Position numbers and translations under genes: made by a program
Assembly: GCF_947502065.1 (NCBI RefSeq)
Contig: NZ_CANMYE010000005.1
Location: forward strand, 124,001 to 188,000
DNA from: an uncultured Pseudoteredinibacter sp.
GTDB taxonomy: Bacteria > Pseudomonadota > Gammaproteobacteria > Pseudomonadales > Cellvibrionaceae
Length of the DNA: 64,000 nt
Direction: 5' to 3'
Shown: positions 1-10,065 of the stretch, piece by piece
How the letters are laid out: every line of letters starts with the position of its first letter
Numbering within the stretch: position 1 is the stretch's first letter
Notes under the pieces: generated by a model
The model's database searches: none
Seen by the model: the letters and a program-made list of their open reading frames with translations, nothing else
Told to the model about the DNA's origin: nothing

Positions 1-1
1 A

Positions 2-2392
2 TTTCATCGTGAGCTTGATCGTACGAATGCGACCGAGCAGATTATGCTACAAGCGGATAAGGCTGCAGAAGGCATACGAATTGTTAGTATTGAATCTAGC
101 TCCGGTAACGGAAAATCTACACTTTGTCAAAATGCTGCGATCAATGTTGCCAGTAAATTTACTTCGGTAATTCATTTTACCTGCAAGGCCTCTCAAACTA
201 GCAGACCATACTTCGGGTTAAAACAACTACTGCGCCAGTTAAGAGAGTTATTAATATCCCATAAAGATTTTAATCAATGGGGTGATGAACTCATTGACGC
301 TCTGCCGATGGGTGGAGCTTACATTTGCCACGTACTGCCAGAATTTAAATCCTTACTGCCAGCTGAAGACATAAATACGGAGTCTGTATTCTTACGTAGT
401 CGATTTATTCAGCAAAGTATTTTTAGTCTTTTTAGTGTTTTAAGCCAAAATGATTTTACAACGGCAATTATTATAGATGATGCTGAACATCTAGATCCTG
501 ATAGTTTACAAGTGCTGCAGTCGCTTTGGGAGTTGCCAGCGATAAAAATGTTAGCGCTGCTTGCGTTTAATCCGGGACATAAAGAAAAAGTAGAAATTGT
601 TGGGCCCAATGCAATAAACAGTAAAACTATCGAGCTGGCGGCCCTTACAGAAAGTGAGGCAATTGAGCTATGTGAAAATAGCTTCCCCAGTATACGTGAT
701 GCTGTGGAAGTAAAAAGATTAGCGGATATATTACTAATGTTTAGCCGCGGTAATCTAAAGCTCTTTAAGCACTACTGTGCTTTGGTGATTGAGCAAGATC
801 TTATAGATCGACACTCGGTAGAAGATACACTAGATCTGCAGAAAATAGAGGAGTTGCAAGATGTTAATGTTTATGAGTTTTATACTTATCGTTTGAGCAT
901 TCTCTCACAACAAGCAATTAAAACCATGCAGTATGCTGAGCTTGTCCACCGCACTATGCCGCTATCAGACATCTCCATCTTAAAAGCTCTATGTTCAGGG
1001 CAAAGCCAGGCTCTAACAGAGGTATTCGATCAGGATCTAATGTACACCTTGGGTCAGGACTTTTGCTTTAAAGACAACATTATTTCAAGAATTACCAGTG
1101 AATACTGGGGTGATGAGCAACTGCTGGAGGCTCATTTATTGTTATGGGAACAGTTGAGAAGCTTAGAAACTTCCAATATGGAAGATTGGCTATGCTGCTT
1201 AAATCCAGTTCAACACTTGATTAAAGATAACAATCTTAAGCTGCAGTTGTTAGAACATAATTATCAGTTTGCTGAATACTGCAGAGAAATGGGCGCACCT
1301 TTGGCGGCAGAGAACTATATTCGCCAAGCAATGTACCTGCTAGAGCTTTATCAACTACAAGGCGAGCGACAATTATGTGATGCTCTGCTGCAAAGTTATG
1401 GTGAAATTTTAGCAATAAATGGCAAATTGCATGAGAGCGATGAACTTTTTCATAAGGTGCATGATAGTTGCAAAGATGCCAAAGATCAGGACACCATAAG
1501 TCTGAAGCAATATGAATTAATGGTCGGCATTAACCAAGCCTTACAAAGCCAAGTTGGGCAGAAAAAGTGTCAGCTCGCAGATCAGCAAAGAGAGATAAAT
1601 GAACTCAAACAGGAGTTATGGGAAACACAAAATTGTTTGCTTGAGTCAGAGAAAATGGCTGCCCTTGGAAGCTTGGTAGCAGGAATCACCCATGAAATAA
1701 ACACGCCTGTAGGAATAAGTATTACAGGCATGAGCCATTTTATTGATAGAACAAAGCAAATAAAGAAAAACTACTATAAGCAATCTATGACTCAAAAGGA
1801 GTTAGAGTTTTATTTTGATTCATCAGAGCAAGCCGCCGAGATTACTTTCAAAAACCTTTTAAGAGCAGCTGATTTAATTCGAAGTTTCAAACGTATATCT
1901 GCAGACCAATCAACTGAGCATGCTAGTCGTTTCAATCTTGTTGATTATATTAATGAGATTTTACTGAGCCTGAGCAGCCAATATAGTAAGCGTGGTATTA
2001 CGGTAGAATTAAAACAAAGAAAAGACATTATAGTAAAGTCTCACCCAGGTTGGTTTTCGCAAATATTTACTAATTTGATTATGAACTCTCTAATTCATGC
2101 GTTTGAAGAGGGACAGAAAGGTGCGATTACAATTGAGGTAGAGGCCAGTAACGATCGGCTCAATATGATTTATCGTGATAGCGGTAAAGGCATCAGTGAA
2201 GAGCAAAAACGACAGATATTCGACCCTTTTTACACAACTAACCGTGATGGCGGAGGAACCGGCCTGGGTATGAGTGTTATTTGGGATATTGTCACCGAGA
2301 GCCTCGGCGGTGAGATTCAATGTGAAAGTGCATTAGGCCAAGGCGTGACGTTTACAATGATCATCCCCTTTGAAAGCCTTGGAATGACTTAG
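2..2392 (+). CDS. STAND-type ATPase / sensor histidine kinase, 5'-truncated by window edge
   Basis: The reading frame is open to the first base of the window, so the gene begins upstream; the first in-frame ATG is at 44 but codons before it read like the start of a P-loop ATPase module. A Walker A motif (GNGKST) lies just after, and a Walker-B-like run (IIIDDAE) follows. The middle is helical and TPR-like, then a coiled coil. The C-terminus is a histidine kinase: phospho-acceptor His in THEINTP (base 1691), N box NLIMNS, G boxes DSGKGI and GGTGLGMS. No membrane segment is visible, so it is probably cytoplasmic. The family includes large proteins with an N-terminal Ser/Thr kinase ahead of the ATPase; whether this one has it cannot be seen. 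It converges on an HD-GYP response regulator, its likely partner. Confidence 0.85.
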   Translation, partial: FHRELDRTNATEQIMLQADKAAEGIRIVSIESSSGNGKSTLCQNAAINVASKFTSVIHFTCKASQTSRPYFGLKQLLRQLRELLISHKDFNQWGDELIDALPMGGAYICHVLPEFKSLLPAEDINTESVFLRSRFIQQSIFSLFSVLSQNDFTTAIIIDDAEHLDPDSLQVLQSLWELPAIKMLALLAFNPGHKEKVEIVGPNAINSKTIELAALTESEAIELCENSFPSIRDAVEVKRLADILLMFSRGNLKLFKHYCALVIEQDLIDRHSVEDTLDLQKIEELQDVNVYEFYTYRLSILSQQAIKTMQYAELVHRTMPLSDISILKALCSGQSQALTEVFDQDLMYTLGQDFCFKDNIISRITSEYWGDEQLLEAHLLLWEQLRSLETSNMEDWLCCLNPVQHLIKDNNLKLQLLEHNYQFAEYCREMGAPLAAENYIRQAMYLLELYQLQGERQLCDALLQSYGEILAINGKLHESDELFHKVHDSCKDAKDQDTISLKQYELMVGINQALQSQVGQKKCQLADQQREINELKQELWETQNCLLESEKMAALGSLVAGITHEINTPVGISITGMSHFIDRTKQIKKNYYKQSMTQKELEFYFDSSEQAAEITFKNLLRAADLIRSFKRISADQSTEHASRFNLVDYINEILLSLSSQYSKRGITVELKQRKDIIVKSHPGWFSQIFTNLIMNSLIHAFEEGQKGAITIEVEASNDRLNMIYRDSGKGISEEQKRQIFDPFYTTNRDGGGTGLGMSVIWDIVTESLGGEIQCESALGQGVTFTMIIPFESLGMT

Positions 2393-2460
2393 AGTTTTTG
2401 CTTGTCAGTCAATAATAGGCAGAAACTGTATCTTGGTTGCGATGGACTGATTATAAAAAT

Positions 2461-2487
2461 AAAAACAGGGCTTAAAGCCCTGTTTTT
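2461..2487. terminator. Bidirectional rho-independent terminator
   Basis: Perfect 13-bp inverted repeat around a single base, with five A on the left and five T on the right, so it reads as a stem with a U-tract on both strands. It sits between the stop codons of two convergent genes (2392 and 2512) and probably serves both. Confidence 0.85.
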
Positions 2488-2511
2488 ATTTGTTGCTGTT
2501 ACAAGTAGCCT

Positions 2512-4092
2512 TTACTTGTAATTTTTGTAAATCTCTAAGATGTCATCTAGATTCTCTAGCAATGAATCCACCACCTTTGGATCAAACTGCTTGCCTTTTT
2601 CAGATTTAATCAGCTCCAAGGCATCTTCTATAGTCCAGGCATCTTTATAGCAGCGCTTGCTAACCAGAGCATCAAACACATCAGCTACAGCGGTAATTCG
2701 CGCTTCTAATGGAATGTCTTCACCAGATAGGTTGCGTGGATAACCACCGCCCTCCCAGCGTTCATGGTGCCCGCCGGCAAGATTGGCGGCTGTTCTTATA
2801 ATCTCAAGGTCAGACCCAGAGAGCATCTCTTCACCGATAAGAGCATGTTGCTTCATGGTTTCCCACTCATCTGGGTCAAGCTTGCCTTCTTTATGTAAAA
2901 TTGCATCAGGACAAGCTATTTTGCCAATATCATGTAAAGGTGAAGCGATTTTAATAATTTGCGACTTGGCTGCTGAAAGGCCACATCCTAGGGCTAGCAA
3001 CTCCGAGGTCATCGCTACACGCTTAACGTGATTACCAGATTCATTCGAGCGGTTTTCGATTGCTTCGCCTAGCCGATAAGCAATCTCTTTTTGGGTGCGT
3101 TCTGTCTGGGCTTGTAAGGAAAGGTTTTCATAAGCGATATTTACATTGCTGATGAACAGGTTTAGCAGCGAGTATTGGTTTTTCTCATCGCTGCTATAGG
3201 TCATATTATTGAGTAGTAATACCGTAGCGTCGGAGAAGGGGCAGCGTAGTATAATAGCCAGCTTATTGTTGGGCAGATTAACAATGCGTTCATCAGTCGC
3301 GAGCAACTTCTCAACGGTGGTCCCAAATTCAGCTCGCACATCGATATCACTAATTCCACGGTAGCAACCTGTAGCGGCAACCACTTCATATTCGCCATGG
3401 TTGCGCTGAATGGCAATTGAGTTGTCCTCAATCACCAAATTCATGCTGCGTTCCAGCTTACTTAAAGAAAAGATTTGCTCTAGTACACCTTCAACAAATA
3501 AGCCTAAGGAGCGTTTGCCGAAAATATCACCGGTAGACTCAATGACCTTTTTCATGCCTGCTTCATGGGCCATTAAAGAGTGGATATCCTGATATGAACG
3601 CAGAGAGCTACAGGTCACGGTGTAGAGCTTATTCGCGGTTAGCTCAGACTTTTCTTTGTAGCCATTGATGTCATAGTCTCGAACCACTTGTCGTTCGGGA
3701 GCGTCTCCTGGCTGGCCAGTACGTAGAACAATGCGAACTTGATTGTTCTTTAGTTCTTCTCGAATCCAGATGACCAGTAATAGCCCAGCATCTCTCGATT
3801 CCATGACAACATCGAGCAATATCAGCCCAATATCGTCTTCTTGCTGCAATATTTCTTTAGCTTCGGCGGCAGAATTTGCGTGTAGCAATTCAATACCGCG
3901 ATTTTGATACTCAAAATCACTCAGTGCTAGCTCAGTAATGGTATGAATATCTGGCTCATCATCAACCACGAGAACCTTCCAAGGGTCACCTTGAACTTGT
4001 GTTGGCTCGAAGCTGGATTTTTCGTTACTTAGAAAACTGTACTCAGGCATTGGAGCTTCCTTTAAAGCGTCTACTTTCATACTAGACGACAT
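2512..4092 (-). CDS. HD-GYP domain response regulator (c-di-GMP phosphodiesterase type)
   Basis: 526 residues. An N-terminal receiver domain (about 38-165) has the acidic pair VDDE and phospho-acceptor Asp94 (LLDVV). A middle region (about 175-330) resembles the DUF3369 domain often found in such regulators. The C-terminal HD-GYP domain (about 335-520) keeps H387-D388 in LHDIGK, the HHERWEGGGYP stretch and G450-Y451-P452, so it should be able to degrade cyclic di-GMP. Phosphorylation presumably controls the output; the neighbouring convergent histidine kinase is the natural candidate input. The start is the first of two close Met codons (MSSSM). I infer a cytoplasmic signalling role; the target behaviour is unknown. 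Confidence 0.9.
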   Translation of the reverse strand: MSSSMKVDALKEAPMPEYSFLSNEKSSFEPTQVQGDPWKVLVVDDEPDIHTITELALSDFEYQNRGIELLHANSAAEAKEILQQEDDIGLILLDVVMESRDAGLLLVIWIREELKNNQVRIVLRTGQPGDAPERQVVRDYDINGYKEKSELTANKLYTVTCSSLRSYQDIHSLMAHEAGMKKVIESTGDIFGKRSLGLFVEGVLEQIFSLSKLERSMNLVIEDNSIAIQRNHGEYEVVAATGCYRGISDIDVRAEFGTTVEKLLATDERIVNLPNNKLAIILRCPFSDATVLLLNNMTYSSDEKNQYSLLNLFISNVNIAYENLSLQAQTERTQKEIAYRLGEAIENRSNESGNHVKRVAMTSELLALGCGLSAAKSQIIKIASPLHDIGKIACPDAILHKEGKLDPDEWETMKQHALIGEEMLSGSDLEIIRTAANLAGGHHERWEGGGYPRNLSGEDIPLEARITAVADVFDALVSKRCYKDAWTIEDALELIKSEKGKQFDPKVVDSLLENLDDILEIYKNYK

Positions 4093-4348
4093 TATTTAGC
4101 AGTGCACATCGGAATGAGCTTTTTATACTAAATTCTTTTCTTGCCCCCTCAACTGTAGGCCTGGCAGCGAATTTAGAGCATATTTTTAGTCTATTCCATA
4201 GCTTTAAGACTAATAAGAATTTTGGCCTGTTTCAATTTATGTGAGGCAGTTTATGTTTTCCCTTCAGTTGTGTGATTGTGTTGCCTGTTTTTTCACCAGG
4301 TCGCCTGTTAGCTGTTCATGCCAAATAAACGAGATATAGGAAAAAGCT

Positions 4349-5476
4349 ATGGAGCTTTCCCTGGAAAACAAGAACCGTATATTGCTTCTTATGTCACAGC
4401 ATTGGCAGGGCAGATATCTGCGTCGCTCCACTCAAGGCTTAGACTCTATAGCTGAGCTCTTTGAATTGGGTGCTAAAGAGCAAAAGCTTCGACTGGGGGA
4501 AGAGGCCTATGCGCTTCTACAAAGCTATCGACAAGCCGGTGATGATAGTGCCTTAGCTAGGAAGCTACGGCAGCTGATCAAGCTTTGTAACGATCAGTCG
4601 GTGCGCCTGCTTTTCGCTAAGGACAAGGACTTCCCGAAATTGTTGTTGGAAACGGCGGACCCGCCAGAGCTACTCTTCGTAAAAGGAAGTGTCGAAGCTC
4701 TGCATTGGCCGCAGCTAGCTATTGTGGGCAGCCGCAAAGCGAGCCCCTCAGGTGTTAAGCAGGCAGAGCAGATCTCTAAAGAGCTTAGTATTGCAGGAAT
4801 AGCTATTACCAGTGGCTTGGCACTAGGGATCGACTCAGCCGCACACAGGGGGTGCTTGGCCGCAGGCGGCAAGACGATAGCGGTGTTGGGAAGCGGCCTA
4901 GATCAGCTTTATCCTCGACGAAATACAGCCTTGAGCCAAGAAATTATTAATACAGGCGGCGCACTTCTAAGTGAGTACCCTTTTGGTACACCGCCAATCG
5001 CGGCGAACTTCCCAAAACGAAACCGCATCGTGACAGGCTTAGCCTTGGGTACGCTAGTCGTAGAGGCTGCAGAGCGAAGCGGCTCTTTAATTAGTGCCTC
5101 TTTGGCGCTTGACGAAAACCGTGAGGTTTTTGCAATTCCCGGCTCTATAAATAACCCTTTGAGCCGAGGTTGCCATAAGTTGTTAAAGCAAGGTGCGGTG
5201 CTGGTGGAAGGTGCTGAGGATATCGCTCAACATTTAAGTGGAGCCATCCAGTGCCAGCTAGATTTCAAACCGGCTACTGTAAGTCCAAATGAAGAATCAG
5301 GGCAAAGCTCCAAGCCCAATGGCCTATTAAAGTTTATAGGTTACGATCCGCTCAGTATCGATGAAATACAGCTGAGCAGCGGGCTCAAAGTCGAAGAGAT
5401 ATCGACACAACTCATAGAGTTAGAACTTAATGGTCAAATTTGCCAGCAGGCTGGGCTATATCAGCGTTTGAAATAG
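4349..5476 (+). CDS. dprA: DNA-processing protein DprA (Smf)
   Basis: 375 residues, usual length. The Rossmann-like core shows SGLALGIDSAAHRG and, further on, the SGSLISASLALDENREVFAIPG stretch shortened here to its recognisable parts (SGSLIS, REVFAIPG). The last 60 residues look like the winged-helix domain seen in many DprA proteins. DprA binds incoming single-stranded DNA and loads RecA during natural transformation; many non-transformable bacteria also carry it. An AGGAAAA ribosome site precedes the ATG. In Pseudomonas, dprA heads the same run as tsaC, hemF and aroE; here purE is placed between dprA and tsaC. Confidence 0.95.
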   Translation: MELSLENKNRILLLMSQHWQGRYLRRSTQGLDSIAELFELGAKEQKLRLGEEAYALLQSYRQAGDDSALARKLRQLIKLCNDQSVRLLFAKDKDFPKLLLETADPPELLFVKGSVEALHWPQLAIVGSRKASPSGVKQAEQISKELSIAGIAITSGLALGIDSAAHRGCLAAGGKTIAVLGSGLDQLYPRRNTALSQEIINTGGALLSEYPFGTPPIAANFPKRNRIVTGLALGTLVVEAAERSGSLISASLALDENREVFAIPGSINNPLSRGCHKLLKQGAVLVEGAEDIAQHLSGAIQCQLDFKPATVSPNEESGQSSKPNGLLKFIGYDPLSIDEIQLSSGLKVEEISTQLIELELNGQICQQAGLYQRLK

Positions 5477-5512
5477 GGGCTTTGGGAAGAATGCTAAGTT
5501 TTTCAAAAATGC

Positions 5513-5541
5513 TTGAGCACGGCATGAAGTTCGGGTAAATT
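5513..5541 (+). promoter_or_regulatory. Possible sigma-70 promoter for purE
   Basis: A TTGAGC hexamer (5513-5518) and a TAAATT hexamer (5536-5541) are 17 bp apart, about 30 bp before the purE ATG. Each hexamer matches consensus at four or five positions. It is plausible but unproven; purE codon choice suggests strong expression, which fits having its own promoter. Confidence 0.4.
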
Positions 5542-5571
5542 TGCCGCTTTTTCGCACAAGAGACTAAGCCG

Positions 5572-6078
5572 ATGAGCAAACCATTTGTTGCTATTTTGAT
5601 GGGTTCTGATTCAGACCTACCTATTATGGAAGCCGCTTTCGATACCCTAGACAAGCTAGGCGTGCCTTTCGAAGCTAAAGTTAGCTCCGCTCACCGTACC
5701 CCAGAAGCTACTCACACTTATGTTAAAGATGCTGACGCCCGTGGTGCTGGCGCCTTTATCTGTGCCGCTGGTATGGCCGCTCACTTGGCGGGTGCTGTTT
5801 CTGCAAACACCTTGAAGCCAGTGATTGGTGTGCCAATTAACTCTTCTTTGGACGGCCTAGATGCCTTGTTGTCTACCGTTCAAATGCCTGGTGGTATCCC
5901 AGTAGCAACCGTTGCTATCGGTAAAGCTGGTGCTAAGAACGCAGCATATTTAGCGGCTCAGATCCTAGGTACCTCAGACGCTGAGTTGCACCAGAAGTTG
6001 ATCGACGAGCGTAAAGCAAATGCTGATGCCGTTATCGCTAAAGATGCTTCTTTGCAGGAAAAGTTAGCTCAGCGCTAA
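5572..6078 (+). CDS. purE: N5-carboxyaminoimidazole ribonucleotide mutase PurE
   Basis: 168 residues, the normal size for class I PurE. It shows the phosphate-binding start MGSDSDLP and the conserved SAHRTPE motif with the catalytic His. The enzyme converts N5-CAIR to CAIR in de novo purine synthesis in the cytoplasm. purK, its usual partner, is not adjacent here. Codon choice is visibly more restricted than in neighbouring genes (repeated GGT, GCT, CGT), a sign of high expression. The tsaC start lies two bases after its stop, so the two are probably co-transcribed and translationally coupled. Confidence 0.96.
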   Translation: MSKPFVAILMGSDSDLPIMEAAFDTLDKLGVPFEAKVSSAHRTPEATHTYVKDADARGAGAFICAAGMAAHLAGAVSANTLKPVIGVPINSSLDGLDALLSTVQMPGGIPVATVAIGKAGAKNAAYLAAQILGTSDAELHQKLIDERKANADAVIAKDASLQEKLAQR

Positions 6079-6079
6079 T

Positions 6080-6649
6080 TTGACTGTGAACTGGGCCCTA
6101 AATCCTCGTATTCGCCGTCTTGCAGAGCAAATGCATGATGGAGGCGTTATCGCCTATCCGACCGAAGCGGTTTGGGGTCTAGGTTGCGATCCTTTTCAAC
6201 AAGAAGCTGTTGAGCGTATCTTGTTCTTAAAGGGTCGTGCCCAAGCCAAGGGGCTTATCTTGGTCGCTGCCAATATTGAGCAGTTTGAGCCTTATCTTGC
6301 GGGTATCTCCCACGATCAATACGCTAAACTAGAAGAAACTTGGCCTGGGCCTAATACTTGGCTGGTGCCTGTTAATGGCTATTGTCCGAGTTGGATTAGC
6401 GGTCGTTTTGATTCTGTTGCCCTGCGTGTCAGTGCTCACCCAGTCGTTGCAGGCCTTTGCCGAGCCTTTGATGGCCCTATTGTTTCTACCTCAGCCAACC
6501 CACAGGGTTTACCGCCTGCCATTAGTGCTATGCATGCCGAGCGATATTTTCACGGCTGCCTTGCCGGTTTGGCTCCAGGCCTTGTGAATACCAAGGCTAA
6601 ACCGTCCACCATTCGCGATTTACGCACGGGCGACATTATCCGCGCTTAA
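6080..6649 (+). CDS. tsaC: Threonylcarbamoyl-AMP synthase TsaC (YrdC family)
   Basis: 189 residues, the short YrdC-only form. It has the motifs YPTEAVWGLGCDP, KGR near residue 52, and STSANPQG. The enzyme makes threonylcarbamoyl-AMP from threonine, bicarbonate and ATP for the t6A modification of tRNAs that read ANN codons. The likely start is TTG at 6080, two bases after the purE stop; a GTG at 6086 is an alternative. There is no independent ribosome site, which supports coupling to purE. Order dprA, tsaC, hemF, aroE is as in Pseudomonas. Confidence 0.92.
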   Translation: MTVNWALNPRIRRLAEQMHDGGVIAYPTEAVWGLGCDPFQQEAVERILFLKGRAQAKGLILVAANIEQFEPYLAGISHDQYAKLEETWPGPNTWLVPVNGYCPSWISGRFDSVALRVSAHPVVAGLCRAFDGPIVSTSANPQGLPPAISAMHAERYFHGCLAGLAPGLVNTKAKPSTIRDLRTGDIIRA

Positions 6650-6742
6650 GCTTTGCCCTAGCTGAATTCTCCCTAATAGCCAAAAGATATTTCCAACTGC
6701 AGTGATCATGGGCTTTTGTTACTATGCCAAGCCCAGTAATGA

Positions 6743-7672
<930 letters not shown>

Positions 7673-7683
7673 GCGAGGTTACC

Positions 7684-8523
7684 GTGACTAATTCGACAAT
7701 AGATCGTTATGCGGTGCTAGGTAACCCCATAGCCCATTCCAAATCGCCACAGATACAGCAATCATTCGCTGAGCAATGTGCTGAGGCCCTAAGCTACGAA
7801 GCCATTTGCGCGCAAAATTTTGCTGATGAGGCGGGTAAGTTCTTTGCACAAGGTGGCAAGGGCATGAATGTCACAGTGCCCTTTAAGCTTGATGCACTGG
7901 AGTTTGCAGATGAGCTAAGCCCAAGGGCCTCCAGAGCTGGTGCAAGCAATACCCTGATTTTGCAGGAAAATGGCCGTATTTGCGCCGAAAATACCGATGG
8001 CGTAGGTATGGTACGTGATATTGAGCAAAACCTATCTTGGCCTTTGGCTGGCAAAAGGGTTTTGCTTTTAGGTGCAGGCGGGGCTGTCCGTGGTGTCATT
8101 CAACCTTTATTGGCTTCGAGCCCTGCGGCGCTTCATATAGCAAATCGTACGGTCTCTAAGGCGCAGCTGTTGGCCGACGAATTTGCTGATATTGGCAAAA
8201 TTACAGCTTCTGGTTTTTCAGATATTAAGCCCGGTCAGTTTGATATCATCATTAATGGTAGTGCCGCTAGCTTGCAAGGTGATAGTTTGCCATTGGCCAA
8301 TGGGGTTGCTGAGGGCTGCTATTGCTACGATATGATGTATGCCGCCGAGCCCACAGTGTTTATGAGCTGGGCCAAGAATAATGGTGCTCTGGCTGAAGCT
8401 GATGGCCTTGGTATGTTGGTCGAACAGGCTGCTGAATCCTTTTATTTGTGGCGTGGCAAGCGTCCCAACACCGCTCCAATCTTAGCTCAATTGCGTCAGC
8501 AGCTAGAGCCAAAATCGCCTTAA
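7684..8523 (+). CDS. aroE: Shikimate dehydrogenase (NADP) AroE
   Basis: About 279 residues. It shows YAVLGNPIAHSKSP at the N-terminus, NVTVPFK with the catalytic Lys, ENTDGVG, the dinucleotide loop GAGGAVRG, the NRTVSKA segment that reads the NADP phosphate, and a C-terminal GMLVEQAAESF. It reduces 3-dehydroshikimate to shikimate in aromatic amino acid synthesis. I chose the GTG at 7684 because a GAGG lies about seven bases before it and it gives the usual N-terminus; an in-frame TTG at 7657 would overlap hemF. Confidence 0.95.
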   Translation: MTNSTIDRYAVLGNPIAHSKSPQIQQSFAEQCAEALSYEAICAQNFADEAGKFFAQGGKGMNVTVPFKLDALEFADELSPRASRAGASNTLILQENGRICAENTDGVGMVRDIEQNLSWPLAGKRVLLLGAGGAVRGVIQPLLASSPAALHIANRTVSKAQLLADEFADIGKITASGFSDIKPGQFDIIINGSAASLQGDSLPLANGVAEGCYCYDMMYAAEPTVFMSWAKNNGALAEADGLGMLVEQAAESFYLWRGKRPNTAPILAQLRQQLEPKSP

Positions 8524-8604
8524 TCTAGGCCTTAGCTAAATTAATCTCAAAGTTTTTCTGGCGCTTGCATCCATTCGGCTGTTTGCGCCGTCTTAAGCAA
8601 TACC

Positions 8605-8619
8605 AAGCGAAATTCGCTT
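8605..8619. promoter_or_regulatory. 15-bp perfect palindrome upstream of the DUF6249-like gene
   Basis: AAGCGAA, one central base, then TTCGCTT, about 55 bp before the start codon of the gene at 8675. The size and position suit a dimeric regulator's operator, but no known consensus was recognised. Confidence 0.35.
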
Positions 8620-8674
8620 AGCAATAGCAGGGCAGAAGATCACTGCCCAATGAAACACTACGAGGAATATGAAT

Positions 8675-9478
8675 ATGAATCATTTAAACCTAAAGCAGCT
8701 GTTCGCCGCGCTGCTGATGATGTGCACCATCGTTGGTGCAGCGGCGGTAACGGCCGAAAGCGAAGCTGATAGTCACCGCAAAGTGATTGTGGTGAAAGAT
8801 GGTGATGTTGAAAAAACCATCGATCTCAACGTCGAATCCGGCGAAATTGTGGTTCGTACCAGCGATGGCAGCGACGAACAGAAGAAAGTCACCATCAACC
8901 TAGGTTCATTTATCGGTGAAAACGTCCTTAAAGAGATTGCCCACGAGCTGGAAAAAGAAGGTGTTGAGATAGACGGCAAAATCGTCCTTGAAAGAGAGGC
9001 CGAGCACCAAGCCGAACTGGAAAGCGAGCGTCGAAGCGAAAGCAAATCTCGAGTGGTTTATAAAGAAGGTGGCAATGCTTTTACCGACTCAATCGGCGAT
9101 TTTCTCGAAGCTTTAGTGGCCGTTGTCGCCATTGTACTGATCTTTGGCATGCCGGTATTGATCGTAGGCGTGGTTATGTACGGTCGTCATAAGCGCCGCG
9201 AGCTGATCAATCAAAGCATCGATAAGATGCTGGAGAAAGGCCAAGAGATCCCGCCTGAAATGTTCCAAGAAGCAACCGGTAAGCCTGAGAAGAGCACTCA
9301 AAGCAAAGGCGTCATGCTGATCGCTGTAGGTGTTGGCTTGATGGGCTTCTTAGGTGCAGTTGCCGGTGAGGTTGGTGCGGTAGGCTTAATCCCAGCGCTG
9401 ATTGGTGTGGCCCACCTTTATATCTGGAAGACTGAGCAAGCTCAGCAAGAAAAAGAAAACAACAGCCAATCCGTATAA
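8675..9478 (+). CDS. Membrane protein with signal peptide, DUF6249-like, upstream of an ECF sigma factor
   Basis: About 267 residues. An N-terminal signal peptide (ending near AVTAES) is followed by a charged periplasmic stretch rich in Glu and Lys with a coiled-coil look. A membrane helix comes next (VAVVAIVLIFGMPVLIVGVV), a short basic cytoplasmic segment with KGQEIPPEMF, and a last hydrophobic hairpin. That KGQ-IPPE segment is what I associate with DUF6249. Two ATGs compete (8669 and 8675); the second has GAGGA eight bases before it, the better spacing. The gene lies 26 bp before an ECF sigma factor, an arrangement I recall from other gammaproteobacteria. Function unknown; a role in sensing or envelope signalling is inference. 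Confidence 0.75.
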   Translation: MNHLNLKQLFAALLMMCTIVGAAAVTAESEADSHRKVIVVKDGDVEKTIDLNVESGEIVVRTSDGSDEQKKVTINLGSFIGENVLKEIAHELEKEGVEIDGKIVLEREAEHQAELESERRSESKSRVVYKEGGNAFTDSIGDFLEALVAVVAIVLIFGMPVLIVGVVMYGRHKRRELINQSIDKMLEKGQEIPPEMFQEATGKPEKSTQSKGVMLIAVGVGLMGFLGAVAGEVGAVGLIPALIGVAHLYIWKTEQAQQEKENNSQSV

Positions 9479-9504
9479 CAAAAACAGTAACTTAGGCCAC
9501 CTTT

Positions 9505-10065
9505 GTGATAGAGCTTAGCGACCAACAACTGATTGACCTAGTAGTAAAGGCGGGAAACCAACGCGCCTTTGCTATCTTGGTTAATCGCCATCAATCTGGT
9601 TTGCGCGCATCATTGCGCCAATGGTGCCAGAACGATGCCTTGGCTGATGATCTAGCCCAGGAGACCTTTTTAAAGGCTTTCCGTAAGTTAGACAGTTTTC
9701 AGTCAAACGCTAAGCTAAGTACCTGGCTATATCGGATCGCTTATAATACCTTCCTCGATTATAAGAAGATCAAGAAGAATAATTTCCAGGATACTTTTGA
9801 GGACATTGATAATGTTCACTCGGCAGCAGGCTCTGATTTAGAGCATGTGGGTAATAGCAGGGACCTTGATCAAGCCCTAGCCCAGCTGCCTGATATCCAA
9901 AGGCAAACCATTGACCTGTGTTATACTCAAGGGATGAGCCACAGTGAGGCTGCTGAAATCTTGCAGTGTCCTGTGGGTTCGGTAAAATCCCATGTTCAGC
10001 GGGCGAAACAGAAGCTTAAGGCTATCTTAGCTGCACCCGCAACCGCTCAAGTAGCGGGGGAATGA
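9505..10065 (+). CDS. ECF RNA polymerase sigma factor
   Basis: 186 residues. Region 2 is seen in LVNRHQSGLRA, ADDLAQETFLKAFRKLDSF and STWLYRIAYNTFLDYKK; region 4 has LPDIQRQTIDLCYTQGMSHSEAAEIL and GSVKSHVQRAKQKL, a clear helix-turn-helix. It has the compact two-domain form of group IV sigma factors. The start is a GTG at 9505 with a weak ribosome site. It overlaps the next gene by four bases (ATGA), so they are translationally coupled. The downstream membrane protein is in the place of an anti-sigma factor. Its target promoters are unknown; it need not be the sigma-E/AlgU protein. Confidence 0.93.
   Translation: MIELSDQQLIDLVVKAGNQRAFAILVNRHQSGLRASLRQWCQNDALADDLAQETFLKAFRKLDSFQSNAKLSTWLYRIAYNTFLDYKKIKKNNFQDTFEDIDNVHSAAGSDLEHVGNSRDLDQALAQLPDIQRQTIDLCYTQGMSHSEAAEILQCPVGSVKSHVQRAKQKLKAILAAPATAQVAGE

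Noticed and set aside
8571..8597. TGCATCC and CGTC pair before the ECF operon, considered as an autoregulated ECF promoter
   Set aside because: The -35 part lacks the AAC core common to ECF promoters, so the match is too weak to report as a feature.
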